Origin: Mayamaea pseudoterrestris
Taxonomy: Eukaryota > Bacillariophyta > Bacillariophyceae > Sellaphorales > Sellaphoraceae
Length of the DNA: 64,000 nucleotides
NCBI GenBank assembly: GCA_027923505.1
Contig: BROI01000018.1
Span: forward strand, 310,001-374,000
Reading direction: 5' to 3'
Position 1 is the stretch's first letter. Every line of letters begins with the position of its first letter. Shown piece after piece: positions 7,933 through 17,472 of this stretch. Below the pieces are notes generated by a model, which was given only the letters and a program-made list of their open reading frames with translations, did not search any database and was not told the DNA's origin. The position numbers and the translations under genes are program-made.

Positions 7933-9213
7933 ATGAAGCATCCTCAGCTATTCTCCAGCATTCTGTTGGCAAGTTCTCACGCATTTGTCGCACCACTTGG
8001 TACCGTCCGGCATGGATTACCTTCACATCGTTTCGCTACAACGACAACGGCGACACAAGCGGCAGAGCATGCTGCACCAAGCATGAATCGAGCACCCGCC
8101 AAGGTTCCAGTCTTTGACGAAGTGTGCGACATGACGGGGCTCACCTTGACTCGATTCATGGACGGAGTAGCTACTCTGAATCCAGAGCTACGCGAACTGT
8201 GCGTCCTCTTTGGAGCAATCAACACTGCCTGTAAGGCGATTTCCAACCTTGTCAAGCGCTCACAACTACCTTCCAGCGAAACACTTGGCTACCAAGGTGA
8301 AATCAATGTCCAAGGCGAAGAGCAAAAGAAACTCGATGTCATTACAAATGACCTTTTGAAACGAGCGCTTCGATTCACTGGCCGCCTTGGTGTACTGGCA
8401 TCGGAGGAGGAGGACGGTCCAGTCGACCTGATGGACTTTGACAATAAGGAGATTGTCATTGAGGAAGGAGAAAAGTATGTCGCCGTCTTTGATCCCCTCG
8501 ATGGGTCATCCAATGTGGATGCAGGCATTCCAACTGGCACCATAATTGGCATCTACGAGCACGACGAAAGCTGCGCCATTGACTTTGACTGTATTGGTGA
8601 CGACTGCACTGAGCAGGAAGCGGCATGCTTGGCGAATACGTTGCAGCCCGGAACCAATCTTGTCGCCGCGGCATACTGCTTGTACTCTTCTTCCACATTT
8701 CTCGTATTGACGCTTGGCAAGGGTGTCTACATGTTTACACTAGATGAACAAATTGGTGAATTTGTGTTGAGCAAACCTAATGTGCGAATACCGGAAACAT
8801 CATCTATATACTCGTTCAACGAAGCCAACATGGACCACTGGGATGCCCCCATTAAGGAAACAATCCGCAATTGGCGACTCGGAAACGGCAAGTCTGGCAA
8901 GCGCTTTAGCTCCCGATACATTGGCTCCATGGTTGCGGACGTGCATCGAACTCTGCTCTACGGCGGAGTCTTTGGATATCCTGGTGATACCAGAAATCCA
9001 AACGGGAAGCTGCGGTTACTCTACGAAGGTGCGCCAATGTCGTTCATCATGGAGCAGGCTGGCGGCCTCTCCACCACGGGCACGCAACGAGTCATGGAGA
9101 TTAGTCCCGAAATTGTTCATCAACGGATTCCAGTCATTATGGGATCGCGAAATGACGTGCAAGAAATTGTGGATGCGTATGCATCTTGGGACAGAGATTC
9201 GCCGATGGTGTAG
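7933..9213 (+). CDS. Fructose-1,6-bisphosphatase, plastid type
   Basis: 426 aa from the ATG at 7933; an open frame extends upstream to 7819 but without targeting character. Hydrolyses fructose 1,6-bisphosphate in the Calvin cycle. MKHPQLFSSILLASSHAF then VAPLG is a signal peptide with a SHAF/V plastid motif. Metal-binding FDPLDGSSNVDAG, the block YCLYSSSTFLVLTLGKGVY, RYIGSMVADVHRTLLYGG and MEQAGGLSTTG are all present. The regulatory insertion of chloroplast FBPase is present in modified form. Pea Cys153 and Cys173 correspond to DESC and EAAC, but Cys178 is replaced (CLANTLQPG), and two further Cys lie inside the loop. Redox control through the 153/173-like pair is plausible. Confidence 0.94.
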   Translation: MKHPQLFSSILLASSHAFVAPLGTVRHGLPSHRFATTTTATQAAEHAAPSMNRAPAKVPVFDEVCDMTGLTLTRFMDGVATLNPELRELCVLFGAINTACKAISNLVKRSQLPSSETLGYQGEINVQGEEQKKLDVITNDLLKRALRFTGRLGVLASEEEDGPVDLMDFDNKEIVIEEGEKYVAVFDPLDGSSNVDAGIPTGTIIGIYEHDESCAIDFDCIGDDCTEQEAACLANTLQPGTNLVAAAYCLYSSSTFLVLTLGKGVYMFTLDEQIGEFVLSKPNVRIPETSSIYSFNEANMDHWDAPIKETIRNWRLGNGKSGKRFSSRYIGSMVADVHRTLLYGGVFGYPGDTRNPNGKLRLLYEGAPMSFIMEQAGGLSTTGTQRVMEISPEIVHQRIPVIMGSRNDVQEIVDAYASWDRDSPMV

Positions 9214-9559
9214 GTAGTTAAAAGGCTCTTTGGAATCACCCATCTGCCAGCTATGCAATGTCACCACTTAACTTTTACCTTGCAGCACTAATTTATGCGG
9301 AGCACGATGTTAAAAGTAAGACAGGCGCTTGCTCGTCCAGGTGTAGCTACAGTACCGGTACGTATATACATACCGGTAGCTAAGCACACTCCTCGGCGGG
9401 CCAACTACGTCCGCCATGGAGTAGAATGCCGATGATCGTCATTCGTTTGTTCCACCATTGCCACTCACAATTATTCTTTGCAGAGCCAACGAACACTTGA
9501 CAGCGACGGCCTCATCATTCATATACATAACTTCATACCGTCCATCAGCGATTCATTCA
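9214..9559. other. Intergenic region with an imperfect inverted repeat around 9344-9382
   Basis: This separates FBPase from SBPase. At 9344-9382 two arms, TAGCTACAGTACCGGTA and TACCGGTAGCTA, face each other across a short AT-rich loop, so the DNA could fold into a hairpin. No gene is seen. A longer in-frame start for SBPase at 9458 lies here. Confidence 0.5.
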
Positions 9560-10719
9560 ATGACATCTTCAGCTCTTATTGATACGGAAAGCCTGATAGT
9601 TGAGCCTGGCAATCTCGAATATGGCGCCTCGTGTACTTCCTTCTATACATCGGCCGAGAAGCTGGACCATTACGAAAGCCTAGACGAGGTTTTGGCAAAG
9701 CATTGCAAGAACGAGAAGCTTCGAACTGTCATCAATGACATGCTCAATGTTTGTGCCGAAATAACGGACGCTCTTCGGACGACGTTGGTGACGGTCGAAG
9801 GCATTGACAATGCGTTTGGCGACAAGCAGCTTTCCGTCGATGTAAGTGCGCAGCTTCTGTCGTCAGTCATATCTAAATCTCCATCGTCTTGCTGCAAATT
9901 AAAAGTCTATGTTTTTTACGACGTTTCTTTCAGGTCATCGCCGACAACTTGATATGGGACGCGGTGAAACGCTCCAAGGTTTGCCGAGAAGGTGCATCCG
10001 AGGAGGATCCCGTTGTTCGCAATGTTGATGAAAGTGGTGAAGGCGAGTACACAGTTTGTTGGGACCCACTTGATGGTTCTTCGATTGTCGACAACAACTG
10101 GGCCGTTGGAACAATGATTGGCATTTGGCCCAAATCCACGGGTCTCATTGGAGCGACTGGTCGAGATCAAGTAACATCTCTTGTAGCTATTTACGGTCCT
10201 CGCACGACTGTATTGGTAGCTTTGGACGACGGCGCATATGAATTCACCTATGGATGCATGCCCGAGGTCAGTCGGCGTCCGGACGGAACCTGGGCCCAAT
10301 GGCTTTGCTCGAAGCACAAGGTGCAGATTCAGCCCGATTCCAAAATCTTTTCTCCCGCCAATCTACGATCCGCGCAAGACATTCCGGGATACAGAAAACT
10401 CATCGATCACTACATTGAAAATAGATACACTCTCCGTTATACGGGTGGTCTCGTGCCAGATGTCTACCAACAATTTACAAAGGGACAAGGAATTTTTGCC
10501 AATCCAACGACCACATCGAGTCCTGCAAAACTGCGGTTGGCCTTTGAAGCTGCCCCATTTGCTTTGCTCGTGGAAAAGGCTGGAGGAAAGTCGTCGGATG
10601 GGGTGATGGGCGGATCAATACTCGATGTGAAAATTACTTCGGTGGATCAGCGTACAGCGCTCTGCATTGGATCGGCTAACGAAGTGGACCTATTTAATGA
10701 CTACGTTCTTGGCTTATAG
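9560..10719 (+). CDS. Sedoheptulose-1,7-bisphosphatase, without evident plastid targeting
   Basis: Two exons, 9560-9841 and 9934-10719, with a 92-bp intron (GTAAGT donor, TTTCAG acceptor, phase 0), give 355 aa. SBPase rather than FBPase is indicated by CWDPLDGSSIVDNNWAVGTM, GATGRDQV, YGPRTT, NRYTLRYTGGLVPDVYQQF and VEKAGGKSSDG. The start at 9560 (MTSSALIDTESLIVEPGN) gives no signal peptide. The in-frame ATG at 9458 adds 34 residues that include a weakly hydrophobic stretch but no ASAF-type motif. Plant plastid SBPase has a redox pair in a CGGTAC segment before the NSFGDEQL block. Here VEGIDNAFGDKQL lacks both Cys. This fits a cytosolic SBPase, a form reported in diatoms. Confidence 0.92.
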
Positions 10720-10877
10720 GTTAAAGATGTTATAAATGGATGTTTTTTCTCGATTTGTCGAACGTAAAAGAGTGGTCGGCGTTCAGATAAGGAGGTGAGA
10801 TGGGCGAATGTGCAAATACAGTCGTACACTCACTAACACTGGATCAATTGCGACGGCCAAAAAATGCCAGAATCTAC

Positions 10878-12110
10878 CTAGTTTGAGCACCGGCCCCAAT
10901 TAAGAAAATCCTGAAGCCGCCGCTTCTTGGTGGCGTGGTCCGTCTCGTCGTCTATCCATCCACGCTTGCGACATTCTTGCTCCGCGTGCACCAATGGATG
11001 CGGCTTTCGTCTTGGTGAACCTTCACTCAGCAACTGGCGGATACGGCCTTTTGCCATGATTTTGGCGTGTCGGATGCATCGGTCGGCGGAAAGGCCACGC
11101 CCGCATCCCTCTTCAAGGCGATAGTTTTGCGGTCCCTTCAATTTGTACCACATTTGCGAGCAAGCGCCTTCCCGCCGATCAAGAAGCGCAAATCGCAAGA
11201 TGCTATTCCAGCTCTTCTTGAACTTGCAGTTGCCATTAATGAGGAAGCCCATTAAATCCATTTCATCAGCCGTCCACTCTTTAAACAATGGTCTGCGGAG
11301 GGACCACTCGTCACCATCAATTAGTCGCCACTCATTTTCACCCTCATACCAGTAATACCAATAATCTGCAAGAGTAAGGCATCTCGTTGCGTCGTCTCGG
11401 CTCAGCCAATCAGCTTCAAGCTTGTCGCCAAACGTAAGCGGCGCCGCTACAATCTTTGGATACGATTCGATGCTAGACGCATCGACATCAGGCATGAGCC
11501 CAATGAGAGTAATTGAGAAGGTCGCCGATCTCCCTTCAAAAGATCCCTTTTGTCCAGTTTGCAAATCAAAGGTTTTCAAGAACTGCTGGTGCTTGTCTCC
11601 AATGTGCTTCTTCCGCTCCTCGAACATTTCAAGTATGCGCACCTGAGGGCAATCCTGCCATCCGTATTGAAACTCTTCATTATTCCAGAATAGATTCCAA
11701 AGGTGACTGTAGTAATCGTCATGCGTCAGATGCTTGTTGTGGAACTCCTTGAAGATCAAAGCGACAAGGGTAAACAAAGAGTGTTTCTCGCGAATCAAGT
11801 CGACGTGAAACTCGCAGTCGGCATGTTTATGCGTTCGAACCTGAGAAACTAGAAAGCGACAGTGGGTCATTGGCGCGTTCTCCGTACTAGACGTAGGAGG
11901 AGAAGAGGCTGCGTTGGTTGCCATGGTGGTGGGGCTGCTCGCGAATCTATCTGTACGTCTGCGTGAAAGTGTGATGAGAGGGATCGCTGCGGATGCGATG
12001 TGCGAGACGGCATTGGATTTGCTGGCATGCGCGCGCGTTTGAACTGTCCGTTGTGAGAACCGGAACGACGTCGTGCTGGCGTTTCGGCGAGCAGCGACGA
12101 CCATCATCAC
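10878..12110 (-). CDS. Unknown protein, possibly mitochondrial
   Basis: 410 aa, no intron. I do not recognise the family. Residues 1-62 are rich in Arg, Ser, Ala and Thr with almost no acidic residues, as in a mitochondrial transit peptide; Met63 (11924) is an alternative start. The mature part is rich in aromatic residues, including clusters such as DYWYYWYEGENEW and NLFWNNEEFQYGWQD, and ends in a basic segment (DHATKKRRLQDFLNWGR). A very weak similarity in layout to the PRiA4 ORF3-like fold is possible but I would not rely on it. It is divergent from the PDI-like gene at 12216. Confidence 0.65.
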   Translation of the reverse strand: MMMVVAARRNASTTSFRFSQRTVQTRAHASKSNAVSHIASAAIPLITLSRRRTDRFASSPTTMATNAASSPPTSSTENAPMTHCRFLVSQVRTHKHADCEFHVDLIREKHSLFTLVALIFKEFHNKHLTHDDYYSHLWNLFWNNEEFQYGWQDCPQVRILEMFEERKKHIGDKHQQFLKTFDLQTGQKGSFEGRSATFSITLIGLMPDVDASSIESYPKIVAAPLTFGDKLEADWLSRDDATRCLTLADYWYYWYEGENEWRLIDGDEWSLRRPLFKEWTADEMDLMGFLINGNCKFKKSWNSILRFALLDRREGACSQMWYKLKGPQNYRLEEGCGRGLSADRCIRHAKIMAKGRIRQLLSEGSPRRKPHPLVHAEQECRKRGWIDDETDHATKKRRLQDFLNWGRCSN

Positions 12111-12215
12111 TCCATGACTTCGCTCCTACCGTAGTTGTACTACCAGCCTGTCAATTCTTCAAAAAGTCACTGGCTAAACTTCTTTTTCGTCCGGTCGATC
12201 TAACTGAAAAGAGAT

Positions 12216-12947
12216 ATGAAATCGTTTACCGCAAGCATCGTCGTCCTCGCAATCTCCCAGAGCTTCATAGCGTCAATACTAGTGGAAGCAGGAGGTACGA
12301 CAACAAAATCATCGGGTGCGAACAAGTCTTCAGTGTCCTTGAGCATGGAAGACTTTAACAAAAAGACCAACAACAAGTCAGTCTTTATCAAATTCTTTGC
12401 TCCGTGGTGCGGTCACTGCCAAAATCTTGCACCCATTTGGGAACAGCTTGCAGCCGAATGGGTTGATCACAAGCAAGGTTTGGTGGCAGAAGTCGACTGC
12501 ACAACGAGCGCCAACGTCGAAAAGTGGTGTAGCAAGCACTTTAATATTCAAGGCTTTCCAACGTTAATGTATGGCGATGCTTCCCATGGAGGTATTTTGC
12601 TGCAGGAGTATAATGGCGACAAGACGTATGCAGCGCTGTCGGCATTTGCGAATGAAACCATTTCCAAGCCAACATGTAGCCCTGCTAATATAGACGCGTG
12701 TGACAAGCAAATCAAGCAGCGACTCCAATCATATTTAAAGCTATCTCCTGATAAGATGGAAAAGGAGGAGCTAAACTTAAAGAAGCAAATTGATGACGCG
12801 AACAAGAACTTCAACAATGAATTCGACCGAATGCAAGCCATATATGACAAGACGAAGCAGGAGCATGAACTATTTTCAGCCAAACAAAGGAGGTTGCTTA
12901 AGGAAATGAAGTCCGTTTTGAAGTTTAAGCAAAAAGCTAGAGAGTAA
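12216..12947 (+). CDS. PDI-like protein: one thioredoxin domain plus C-terminal coiled coil
   Basis: 243 aa, no intron. Residues 1-24 form a signal peptide (MKSFTASIVVLAISQSFIAS). A single thioredoxin fold follows with the PDI active site FFAPWCGHCQNLAP (WCGHC at 64-68) and the cis-proline loop GFPTLMYGD. Residues about 175-243 are Lys/Glu-rich and heptad-like, predicting a coiled coil. It should act in the secretory pathway in disulphide formation or isomerisation. It lacks a KDEL-type ER retention signal (ends QKARE), so it may be retained by a partner, anchored by its coiled coil, or pass further along the pathway. It converges on the Der gene, with 60 bp between stops. Confidence 0.88.
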   Translation: MKSFTASIVVLAISQSFIASILVEAGGTTTKSSGANKSSVSLSMEDFNKKTNNKSVFIKFFAPWCGHCQNLAPIWEQLAAEWVDHKQGLVAEVDCTTSANVEKWCSKHFNIQGFPTLMYGDASHGGILLQEYNGDKTYAALSAFANETISKPTCSPANIDACDKQIKQRLQSYLKLSPDKMEKEELNLKKQIDDANKNFNNEFDRMQAIYDKTKQEHELFSAKQRRLLKEMKSVLKFKQKARE

Positions 12948-13007
12948 TTAGAATGCATTTCAATTACTTTAAATATGACTAAAGATAAATAGGTAGCGAG
13001 CAACCCT

Positions 13008-14840
13008 TTACTCCGCATGTGGAAATGGAAAGCTTGTTCCTGATCCTCCATCGCCCGGAGCACCATTCATACTCCTTGATGATCGCACCATGTCTCGTTC
13101 CCTTCGACCGCGAAAGATGAATCGAATGGGCGTTGCAGCAAAACCGTCGAGACTTTCCCGAAATTTGCGATCCAAATATCTCTTGTAATTGTCACTGACA
13201 AGCTTGGGATCATTAACAAAGACAATCACCGTTGGAGGCCTTGTACTAACTTGGTTGCAGTAGTAAATCTTTGCCTGAGCACCGCTTCTTCGAGCTGGAG
13301 GAGGTTGCCAAAGGACGGCATCACGAAGAACTTCATTCAACACGGAAGTGCTGATGCGCTTCCGATGAGCCTTGACTGCCTCGTCAACGGCGCTGTACAG
13401 CTTACCGACGCGCTGGCCTGTCGCGGCGGATATAAAGAGAATGGGTGACCATCGCACTTGTGGTAGCTCGTCGCGAATAAACTTGACCGACTTGTCCAGT
13501 GTGGTCGAGTCCTTGTCGACGACAGCATCCCACTTGTTGCAGACAATGACGCATGCGCGACCATCATCCCCAATCTTTTGGGCTAGAATACGGTCTTGCT
13601 CCGTCACTCCAGCTGTCGCGTCAAGGACGAGAAGGACAACGTCGGCGCGGCGAATGGCTCGGAGGGCACGATTCACCATGAAGAATTCTGGGCCAAAGTC
13701 AACCTTTCCCTTGCGTCGAATACCAGCAGTATCGACGAAGCGATAGATGGTTGATGGTGCATCTCTTCCGGGAGGTGAAGGTCGCTCCATCAATGCGTCA
13801 ATCGAGTCTCTGGTTGTGCCAGCAACGTCAGACACAATGGCGCGCGCTCCTCCAAACAGACTGTTCAGCAGCGATGACTTTCCAACGTTGGGTCGTCCAA
13901 TAATGGCGACATTAATTTCCTCGGGACGATCCTCGGCGTCAAAAGCGGCCTTTGCATTTTCGTAGTCTTCCATGACTCGCTGCGCCGGGTCACCAATTCC
14001 ATATTTTCGCATCTTGTAGTCAGTCTCGTCCTCCCATGGAAGTGGTCCCTTGTGTTTCATATTCTTCTTGGCTTCATGTAGCTTGATAGCCTTTGTTCCA
14101 AAGTCACCAAATGAAGTTCCGCGTTCATTAATTTGTTCAAAGATGGTCTCTAAAAGCTCCGCCGTCCCAACTCCGTGAAGCGCCGACACGGCGAACGGTT
14201 CGCCAAGCCCAAGGCTCCAGAAATCGGCGGCAGACATGCCACCAGTCTTTTCACTCTCGCATTTATTGACAGCCACCAAGACGGGAATGTCTCGTAGCAC
14301 TTCTTTTCGTAAAAAGTCTGCAATCTGCGAGTCAAGTGCGGTTAATCCAGTTTGTCCATCAACTACCATGATAACGGCGGCGGCTTCGTCAATGGCAATC
14401 ATCGCCTGTTCTCGAATCTCCTTGGCAAAGAGAGTATTTTCATCTTCGTCAAACACCAGACCTCCAGTATCAACTATCTGAAAGCCTTCTCCGAGAAACT
14501 CGGCAGGCCGATAGGTTCGATCGCGTGTAATGCCAGACTCGTCGGCCACAATGGCGCCGCCCGATTGGGTTCCGGCAATGCGATTAACAAGTGCACTCTT
14601 GCCGACATTGGGACGACCGAGAATGGCAATCAAAGGCTCCTTCTTGGCTTTGCGTAACCGACGGATTGGCTGAAGCGGTTCCTGCTCGAGTGATGGTGTA
14701 TCATCATTGTTGGACGTTGCCAGCGCGTAGGAGAGGTGCGTTTCAAAGGAGGCAAGGGCAGTTCTGCTGGGTTTATAAATCAAAAATGAATTTACTGGAG
14801 CGCATGACCAAGCCAACAATAGGCATAACGACAATCGCAT
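13008..14840 (-). CDS. der: Ribosome-assembly GTPase Der/EngA, plastid-targeted
   Basis: 610 aa from the ATG at 14840 (the frame is open to 15047 but the extension is not targeting-like). Two tandem GTPase domains are diagnostic of Der. G1 motifs GRPNVGKSALVN (about 75-86) and GRPNVGKSSLLN (about 310) are followed by VDTGG and VDTAG, then AVNKCES and CNKWD. A KH-like C-terminal domain carries an IYYCNQVSTRPPTVIVFVND-type block. Der helps mature the large subunit of bacterial-type ribosomes. The N-terminus MRLSLCLLLAWSCAPVNSF then LIYKP looks like a signal peptide with an NSF/L plastid motif, so it probably serves plastid ribosomes. The gene is divergent from the DUF819 gene, with 213 bp between starts. 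Confidence 0.93.
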   Translation of the reverse strand: MRLSLCLLLAWSCAPVNSFLIYKPSRTALASFETHLSYALATSNNDDTPSLEQEPLQPIRRLRKAKKEPLIAILGRPNVGKSALVNRIAGTQSGGAIVADESGITRDRTYRPAEFLGEGFQIVDTGGLVFDEDENTLFAKEIREQAMIAIDEAAAVIMVVDGQTGLTALDSQIADFLRKEVLRDIPVLVAVNKCESEKTGGMSAADFWSLGLGEPFAVSALHGVGTAELLETIFEQINERGTSFGDFGTKAIKLHEAKKNMKHKGPLPWEDETDYKMRKYGIGDPAQRVMEDYENAKAAFDAEDRPEEINVAIIGRPNVGKSSLLNSLFGGARAIVSDVAGTTRDSIDALMERPSPPGRDAPSTIYRFVDTAGIRRKGKVDFGPEFFMVNRALRAIRRADVVLLVLDATAGVTEQDRILAQKIGDDGRACVIVCNKWDAVVDKDSTTLDKSVKFIRDELPQVRWSPILFISAATGQRVGKLYSAVDEAVKAHRKRISTSVLNEVLRDAVLWQPPPARRSGAQAKIYYCNQVSTRPPTVIVFVNDPKLVSDNYKRYLDRKFRESLDGFAATPIRFIFRGRRERDMVRSSRSMNGAPGDGGSGTSFPFPHAE

Positions 14841-15053
14841 GTTTAGTGAAACCTCTATCAAGAAGTGACTTGGTCGCCTTTTGCTTGGCGAAAGTGTGAT
14901 GGCTCGATTGACAGATTGTTCTTCGCGCAGATGCTGGCAAAGCCAATCAATCCCGGGTGAGTGACGGACGGATGGCGGCACAAACGTCGTAGCGGTTTTG
15001 GCAGAAATTCTGTCGCAGATCGCGTCGAACAAAGCGAGATCGACCATGAAACC

Positions 15054-16526
15054 ATGAGAGGCATCCGTCGCTCCCGAAAATTAACTTGTTTGATCTTTAT
15101 ACAGTTTCTAATAGTCAGTGATGCATTTGTGGTAACGAAGGTTCGCCGAAATGTTGAGATAAGTCAATTCCAATTCAAAAATCGAAACGAGCACGTTCCG
15201 ACAAGGTCGTCATTGTCCTTTGGCATGACGAGTATCATCAACCCAGGCAACGGGAAAGCATCACTATCTCTGCTAGTTTCTACGTTTGTTGGAGTCCAAA
15301 TGGATAGAAAGATACCAGGCTCGGGCATTGTTTCGACGCTTTGTGCAGCAACGCTCGTATCGGGATTGAAATGGGCGCCATCGGCTCATGCGCTCTACGA
15401 GGCCAGCTGGTCAACCTTTCTACCAGCTTCTCTTGTATTTCTACTCTTGTCGCTGTCCAACAAGAGTTTGGAAGGAAAATTGGCGCCAAAATCATCGACT
15501 CGAGCTAGCATTAAACGTCTTGGTGTTCCATTTGCCATTGCATGCCTCGGATCAGTCATTGGATGCACTTGTTCCTTCCTTGCATTTTCCAAAATTCCAA
15601 CGTTGGCACTCCAAATGCCTTCTCATGACGCCCTATTGGCGGCAAGCTGCTTGACAGCGTCATTTATTGGCGGATCCGTCAACTTTTTGGCCACTGCTTC
15701 TGCTCTTCAGTCGGTGCGCTCGACGAATAGTCTAGCGACAAATACCTTGTTGAGCAGCATGGCTACTGCTGATGTCTTGGTCATGGCAATGTATCTGACT
15801 GGTCTCACAGCCTGTATCAAATCGCAATGGCTTGCGAAATGGTTTGCAGGAAACGAAAGCTTGCCTGTGACATTGGCGCCCAATGAAGCGACGGAATTGA
15901 CAACAGTGGAAGCTAGCACCGAGATAATAGTACCATCACGAAAAGCCACTCTTGGTCCATTTGGTACTGCCGCCACATCAATAATGGTAGCGTCTGGGAT
16001 TGTTACACTTGCCAATCGAGCAGAGCCAGTGCTCTCAAGCTTTCTTCCAGGAACGGGTTGCGCAATCATTACTCTCTCGACGCCGCTGGTGCAACGCCTG
16101 CTACTATCAACGCTCATGGACGCTTCCATGTTGCAAAAGGTAACGGGCCGCCTCTTTGAGTATTCGTTTCTGCTACTGTTCGCGTCAATGGGAATGTCAA
16201 CCGATGTGGTCGCAGTCCTGCGCAACGCGCCCGTCTGCCTTGGTTTCTCGTGTCTGGCTCTGTTGATCCACAGTCTCATTACTTTGCTTGGGAACAAGAT
16301 TTACCATCAATGTGTCGATTCATCAGTGACGTTGATGGATACATTGGTTGCATCCAACGCAGCAATAGGAGGAGCTGCCACTGCGGCAGCCTTTGCCGGG
16401 CAAGGGCCGAATGAGCAGCGAAAAGAGTTGATAGTCGCTGGAACAGTCTGGGGTGTGGCAGGATACGCTATTGGTACTACCGCCGGCCTTACAACTTATC
16501 ATCTACTAAAACGACTGGTACTATAG
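15054..16526 (+). CDS. DUF819 family membrane protein, plastid-targeted
   Basis: 490 aa from the ATG at 15054. About ten hydrophobic segments are present. The family signature FIGGSVNFLATASAL, followed by SMATADVLVMAMYLTG, and the C-terminal SNAAIGGAATAAAFAGQGP block identify DUF819, a family of integral membrane proteins of unknown transport function found in bacteria and plant plastids. The N-terminus MRGIRRSRKLTCLIFIQFLI then VSDAF/VV is a signal peptide with a DAF-type plastid cleavage motif. A loop at about residues 260-300 is polar and Thr/Glu-rich. The substrate is unknown. Confidence 0.83.
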   Translation: MRGIRRSRKLTCLIFIQFLIVSDAFVVTKVRRNVEISQFQFKNRNEHVPTRSSLSFGMTSIINPGNGKASLSLLVSTFVGVQMDRKIPGSGIVSTLCAATLVSGLKWAPSAHALYEASWSTFLPASLVFLLLSLSNKSLEGKLAPKSSTRASIKRLGVPFAIACLGSVIGCTCSFLAFSKIPTLALQMPSHDALLAASCLTASFIGGSVNFLATASALQSVRSTNSLATNTLLSSMATADVLVMAMYLTGLTACIKSQWLAKWFAGNESLPVTLAPNEATELTTVEASTEIIVPSRKATLGPFGTAATSIMVASGIVTLANRAEPVLSSFLPGTGCAIITLSTPLVQRLLLSTLMDASMLQKVTGRLFEYSFLLLFASMGMSTDVVAVLRNAPVCLGFSCLALLIHSLITLLGNKIYHQCVDSSVTLMDTLVASNAAIGGAATAAAFAGQGPNEQRKELIVAGTVWGVAGYAIGTTAGLTTYHLLKRLVL

Positions 16527-16610
16527 AGTAAGGAATAAGTTGTTTTAGTAGTCGCGCGGTATTAGCGTGCGTCGAAAACAGAACATACTAACAGCAGCTG
16601 CAATATTCAT

Positions 16611-17472
16611 TTACGCATCAGCGTCATCCGCAATCGCATTCAAGTGTGATTCAATGTCATCCTCGCTCAGAGTTCTAAACTGACCAGTCTTGCCAACCAC
16701 TTCGCCAACCTCAATCTCACTGCCTCGAAAGTCACTACCCAAAACATGTCCCAAGCAAGTAATTGCCGTTCGCACTACTTGATTGTGATCCATATCCTTC
16801 AAAGCGTCTGCTCGCTTTTCCAAAAAGTTCATGGCTTCCTGCTCCTTTGGACCAGCCGCCGTGGCAAAGAATGGAAGGTAATGTCCAGCGCAATCCACCT
16901 TGTAAATGACTGGACCAGCCTCGTCATCCACACCCAAAAATGTTGCAACCACAGCCAATGGACGCATACTCGCCGTCTGCGTGTTTACTTGCGCTAGATC
17001 CGCCATGCGCTTGGCCAAGACGGACGCCGGACAAGAGTAGCCATTGTCAAAAGTCCACTTTCCAGCCTCGTATCGAGCGCGCGTGACAAACGACTTGCAG
17101 TCCGCCATGGTTCCAGTGACGCAGCAGCCGAGCTTTGGGTTAATGTTGAATAAGTGTGTGACAGAACTGGGTTCCATGAGGCGGTCGGGGACCTTCTTTT
17201 GCGTCACAACACAGGAAGAGTCCTTGCCTCGGACGGCAACGACAGTCAGACCAGATTGAGCAGCCTTGAAGCAATACTCCATTTGGTATAGCCGACCTTG
17301 CGGTGAAAAGATGGAAATGTGATGATCATAGTTGCTGCAAGAGGTTCATGAAGATTACAGAATATAATGAGATGAGAAATGATCACAGGAGAGAAGTAAC
17401 GTTCGAAAACGAGGGCGCCTTTGACGAGTAGATTTCGAAGCCCTTCATTGTAACTTACGAATCCCGACTCAT
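16611..17472 (-). CDS. 20S proteasome subunit alpha-1 (PSMA6 type)
   Basis: Two exons, 17459-17472 and 16611-17334, with a 124-bp intron (GTAAGT donor, TTGCAG acceptor), give 245 aa, the usual length for this subunit. The protein begins MSRDSNYDHHISIFSPQGRL and continues YQMEYCFKAA, the N-terminal alpha-subunit signature. AVRGKDSSCVVTQKKVPDRL, RARYEAGKWTF, QVNTQTASMRPLA and SEIEVGEVV match the alpha-1/PSMA6 subtype. The first exon codes only four full residues and two bases. Alpha subunits form the gated outer rings of the 20S core in cytosol and nucleus and have no catalytic threonine. Confidence 0.93.

Noticed and set aside
10878-12110. Assignment of the unknown 410-aa protein to the PRiA4 ORF3-like family
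   Set aside because: Only a loose resemblance in order of aromatic and Pro-rich blocks; key motifs are not present.
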